In this document: positions 61,412 through 64,000 of the stretch, piece after piece
Numbering within the stretch: position 1 is the stretch's first letter
Layout of the letters: each line of letters begins with the position of its first letter
From: Herbinix sp.
GTDB taxonomy: Bacteria > Bacillota > Clostridia > Lachnospirales > Lachnospiraceae
Assembly (NCBI GenBank): GCA_029238935.1
Contig: JAQZBN010000013.1
Location: 19,089-83,088, forward strand
Reading direction: 5' to 3'
Length of the DNA stretch: 64,000 nt
Program-made: the position numbers and the translations under genes
Notes under the pieces: model-generated
What the model was told of the DNA's origin: nothing
What the model saw: the letters and a program-made list of their open reading frames with translations, nothing else
The model's database searches: none

Positions 61412-62791
61412 ATGAGTAAGAAGAATATACTTGGATTAATTTTATTTGGAGGCATCACCACGTTGAGTTTGTTTATCGGCGTTCATTTTATGATAAACAA
61501 TGACACAGATACGAATAGTAAAAGTGAGTCTAACCGAGTAGAATATACCAATGATGATATCCTAGAGGAAACGCAAGAGAAAAGTACTGAATCAGTTAAG
61601 AAAGATTTGGCCTTAGATGATACCGAAAATATTCTTACCAGTGAACCCTGGTTAGCTGCAAATCCTACGGAAGGAAACGGAACGCAGGATACCGTTCAAA
61701 GTGAAGAAGATCAGCCTATCAATGGGGATGTGGACCAAACTGCTTCTGCTCCTTTAGACTCTCCGGTGGACGGAGAGGATTTCGTGGATAATGATTCGGC
61801 AACGGATGTTATGAGCGGTAACAAAACCGGTGGTATTAAGAAAACAGAGGAAGAGGACAACTCTATTGATACTTTTGGTGAAGTCTCACCAGGAGAAGAA
61901 GCACTACAATTAATCTACGATTGTACGGCAGTTGACTATGAATCCTATATTCCTGAAATGATTTTATCAAGTAAGATTGAAACTGCTTTAGATATCAATA
62001 ATCCATCAATTAAAGTAGATGCAACCGCAGCTATTTTATTTGATGCTGACACCAAAGAAGTTCTATATTATAAAAATCCAATTGATGCAGTATTTCCAGC
62101 GAGTACTGCAAAGCTCCTTACTTCCCTCGTTGCACTGGATTGGTGTACTTTAGAGGAAGAAGTTAAGGTAGGAGATGAGGTAACGATGATTGCATCAGAT
62201 TCTACAAAAGCTTATCTAAAAGAAGGACAAATATTAACAGTGAAATCCTTACTGGAAGGGATGCTTCTTCCTTCCGGAAATGATGCGGCTTACGTCATGG
62301 CTACCTATGTTGGGAGAAAATCTTTAAAGGATAGTAGTATCAACAACAAGGATGCGGTAAAAGAGTTTATACGTCTCATGAACAAAAAGGCAAAGGAGTT
62401 AGGAGCGGTAAATTCCTGCTTTATGACACCGGATGGTTATGATGCGATAGGTCAATATACAACAGCTTATGATATGGGACTCATTGGACTTACAGCTTCT
62501 AAAAATGAAACGATTACTGAAATTAGCCAGTTAGATACCGGTAGAAATATATTTATCAGTGGGGAAGATGTAACTTGGACAAATACCAATGCACTAATCA
62601 AAGAGGGAAGCGGAAAGTTTTATTCCTATGCTATTGGGTTAAAAACAGGAACCAGTACCATGGCAGGCAGATGCATTATAGCAGCGGCTCAAAAAGATGG
62701 GAAAGAAGTAGTCTGTGCAATTATGGACTCCACATCATCCGGCAGATGGGACGATGCCATCGAGCTTTTGGATTATGGTCTAAACCATTGA
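61412..62791 (+). CDS. serine D-alanyl-D-alanine carboxypeptidase (PBP5/DacA type, S11)
   Basis: A penicillin-binding protein that trims wall pentapeptides. An N-terminal membrane helix (about 5-27) is followed by ~140 acidic, Ser/Thr/Asp-rich residues likely to form a flexible stalk. The S11 domain has 'FPASTAKLLTSLVAL' (S231-x-x-K234), 'LPSGNDAAYVMA' (SxN) and 'LKTGTSTMAGRCIIAAA' (K411-T-G). The usual C-terminal domain and amphipathic membrane helix of PBP5 are missing, since the chain ends about 45 residues after KTG. Anchoring is therefore N-terminal, the reverse of E. coli PBP5. RBS AAGGGAGATTACG. Confidence 0.9.
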   Translation: MSKKNILGLILFGGITTLSLFIGVHFMINNDTDTNSKSESNRVEYTNDDILEETQEKSTESVKKDLALDDTENILTSEPWLAANPTEGNGTQDTVQSEEDQPINGDVDQTASAPLDSPVDGEDFVDNDSATDVMSGNKTGGIKKTEEEDNSIDTFGEVSPGEEALQLIYDCTAVDYESYIPEMILSSKIETALDINNPSIKVDATAAILFDADTKEVLYYKNPIDAVFPASTAKLLTSLVALDWCTLEEEVKVGDEVTMIASDSTKAYLKEGQILTVKSLLEGMLLPSGNDAAYVMATYVGRKSLKDSSINNKDAVKEFIRLMNKKAKELGAVNSCFMTPDGYDAIGQYTTAYDMGLIGLTASKNETITEISQLDTGRNIFISGEDVTWTNTNALIKEGSGKFYSYAIGLKTGTSTMAGRCIIAAAQKDGKEVVCAIMDSTSSGRWDDAIELLDYGLNH

Positions 62792-62956
62792 GTTAAGTCA
62801 TAAAAGTTACAGATGGAAAAGAGAAAATAAAGATAGTAGTCAAAAGTTAAATCGAAGTGATACTTATGCGTATTAGCTTGACAACTAACATAAGACTGAT
62901 ATTCGAGGTATTAAATTATATACACAAATAATAAGTTTCTACAGGGGAGGATATAC

Positions 62957-63865
62957 ATGGAAGGGAATCCGTTAGGATCTAAAAAATTAATGAATCGAGT
63001 ATGGCTTGCTCTCTTTGGTATGGGGGTAGCGGTGATAGGGGTTCAATTTCTGGTACAATTTACTTTAGAGACATATGCTCCGAGTATTCTAGAGATGGAA
63101 TGGTATACATGGGTGCTTACAGCAATAAGCTTTGCGGGAGTAGGACTTCCGGTATTTTACCTTTTATTAAAGGGGGTACCGGATTCGACCCGGAGGCCGG
63201 TTAATAAATTAGGAATACTACCATTTATCGTTATTTTTTTAATCTGTATTGCTGCCATGTACATAAGCAATCTGTTTGGACTTCTGGTGAATGCAATTTT
63301 AGCTTTTATCAAAGGTGCACCGATCATAAATCCGCTGGAGGATGTTATCTTGTCCGGTAATATGGTATTAACATTCCTTTATGGAGTAATTGTTGCGCCG
63401 ATCGTAGAAGAAACAATCTTTCGCAAGATATTATTAAATAAGGTACGCCGATATGGTGATCTTCCGGCCATACTGGTTTCTGGGTTTGCATTTGGTTTAT
63501 TTCACATGAATTTATCTCAGTTCTTCTATGCAACGGTGCTTGGAGCTATCTTTGCTTATGTTACTTTAAAAACCAATACGATTAAATATTCTATACTGAT
63601 GCATGTCTTAATTAACTTTATGGGAACAACAATATCACCTTTATTGATAAAGGCTAACAGTTTATATCTTATGATGTTGTTTGGAGGTTTTATTCTTACT
63701 GCAGTAACATCGGGAGTCGTATTATTTATCATATATGTGCGCCATGTTCAACTGGAAAAAGGAGAAGAAATCCCAGAGAGAACATCGCATATATTTTTGA
63801 ATCCTGGGATGATTCTGTTTACGCTTCTTTGTTTTATTCATATGGTTCTGGTGGTATTGCAGTAG
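62957..63865 (+). CDS. second CPBP family intramembrane glutamic endopeptidase
   Basis: A 302-residue polytopic protein, about eight helices. Motif 1 is 'VAPIVEETIFRKILLNKVRRYG' (EExxxR), motif 2 'GFAFGLFHMNLSQFF' (FxxxH) and motif 3 'SILMHVLINFMGT' (HxxxN). It resembles the 45.5 kb protein in layout but is clearly diverged. Alone, with RBS ACAGGGGAGGATATAC. Substrate unknown. No bacteriocin or peptide-pheromone gene is adjacent. Confidence 0.92.
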   Translation: MEGNPLGSKKLMNRVWLALFGMGVAVIGVQFLVQFTLETYAPSILEMEWYTWVLTAISFAGVGLPVFYLLLKGVPDSTRRPVNKLGILPFIVIFLICIAAMYISNLFGLLVNAILAFIKGAPIINPLEDVILSGNMVLTFLYGVIVAPIVEETIFRKILLNKVRRYGDLPAILVSGFAFGLFHMNLSQFFYATVLGAIFAYVTLKTNTIKYSILMHVLINFMGTTISPLLIKANSLYLMMLFGGFILTAVTSGVVLFIIYVRHVQLEKGEEIPERTSHIFLNPGMILFTLLCFIHMVLVVLQ

Positions 63866-63933
63866 GTTAAGCATTTATGTTTATAAAAATATCAGTAGAA
63901 GATGATAGTGTCAAGATTTATGTGTAAATAGAT

Positions 63934-64000
63934 TTATGAGTACTTCAGAATAAACATCTCCTGAAGATCATCATAAGCCATAGCAAAACCTCTAAGCTTT
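63934..64000 (-). CDS. C-terminal fragment of a minus-strand gene (partial)
   Basis: On the minus strand an open frame enters from beyond the window edge and ends at a TAA (63934-63936), reading KLRGFAMAYDDLQEMFILKYS. Residue composition is protein-like, but 21 residues are too few to name a family. It converges on the CPBP gene. Confidence 0.45.
   Translation of the reverse strand, partial: KLRGFAMAYDDLQEMFILKYS

Noticed and set aside
1-64000. tRNA, rRNA, insertion sequences, prophage or plasmid origin
   Set aside because: I read the intergenic gaps and saw no tRNA-like cloverleaf with a GTTCRA arm, no transposase or integrase ORF, and no iteron array; a covariance-model scan would be needed to exclude small RNAs fully.

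Overview
The window is low-GC Firmicute DNA. Gene content points to a spore-forming, plant-fibre-associated member of the Clostridia, most likely a Lachnospiraceae/Lachnoclostridium-type genome. The supporting signs are an alpha/beta-type small acid-soluble spore protein, a SigI/RsgI pair, a cytosolic GH94 cellobiose phosphorylase of about 812 residues, the clostridial order rpmE-DUF1385-prmC-prfA, strong AAGGAGG ribosome binding sites, and TTGACA/TATAAT promoters. This is inference from gene content; no search was run. I saw no rRNA, tRNA, CRISPR array, prophage or insertion sequence. Most of the window looks like ordinary chromosome.

Layout. 1-5.1 kb: the end of a TrkA-C potassium-channel regulator, a sigI-rsgI operon on the minus strand, a divergent Cys/Pro-rich 'choice-of-anchor A' surface-type protein, and a DJ-1/PfpI protein. 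5.1-12.2 kb: an AGCS symporter (minus), then a well-delimited plus-strand operon with a perfect-spacing promoter and a 19-bp terminator. It holds an alpha/beta hydrolase, a membrane-anchored MurF-like ligase, a D-Ala-D-Ala ligase homologue, a VanX-type D,D-dipeptidase and an unknown two-TM protein. 12.3-19.3 kb: a small unknown protein, a SASP, glmM, then tig-clpP-clpX and ysxC with no lon between them. 19.3-22.2 kb (minus): DUF4364, a radical SAM protein and malic enzyme. 22.4-28.8 kb: rho with a large disordered insert, rpmE, DUF1385, prmC, prfA and a TrmH-type methyltransferase. 28.8-32 kb: a VTC-type polyphosphate polymerase domain protein with DUF4956, then an NfeD/SPFH pair. 32-40.2 kb: an LtaS-like sulfatase, a patatin, argF, two small unknowns, coaX, dusB and asd. 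40.2-42.7 kb (minus): two single-TM exported proteins of unknown function. 42.9-52.7 kb: GH94 cellobiose phosphorylase, a CPBP protease, a VanY-like carboxypeptidase and a complete oligopeptide ABC operon whose two ATPases are fused. 52.8-54.5 kb: infC-rpmI-rplT behind a structured leader. 54.5-56.9 kb (minus): DUF1538 transporter plus tandem PII-like protein. 57.1-64 kb: a duplicated beta-helix exoprotein, a LiaF/LiaG-like pair, a PBP5-type carboxypeptidase, a second CPBP protease, and the tail of a minus-strand gene.

Together the genes cover cell-envelope construction and sensing (SigI/RsgI, the MurF/Ddl/VanX operon, VanY, DacA, LtaS-like, LiaF/LiaG-like), proteostasis (trigger factor, ClpXP), translation (IF3, L20, L31, L35, RF1 and its methylase), nutrient uptake (peptides, alanine/glycine) and cellobiose use. 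The most unusual items are the glycopeptide-resistance-like operon lacking VanH, VanT and any adjacent VanRS; the Cys-Pro repeat protein with no signal peptide; the infC leader with an apparent AUU start and a visible antiterminator/terminator choice; and the DUF1538-PII couple. Start codons were re-chosen in many places from ribosome-binding-site position, so several features differ from the ORF track.
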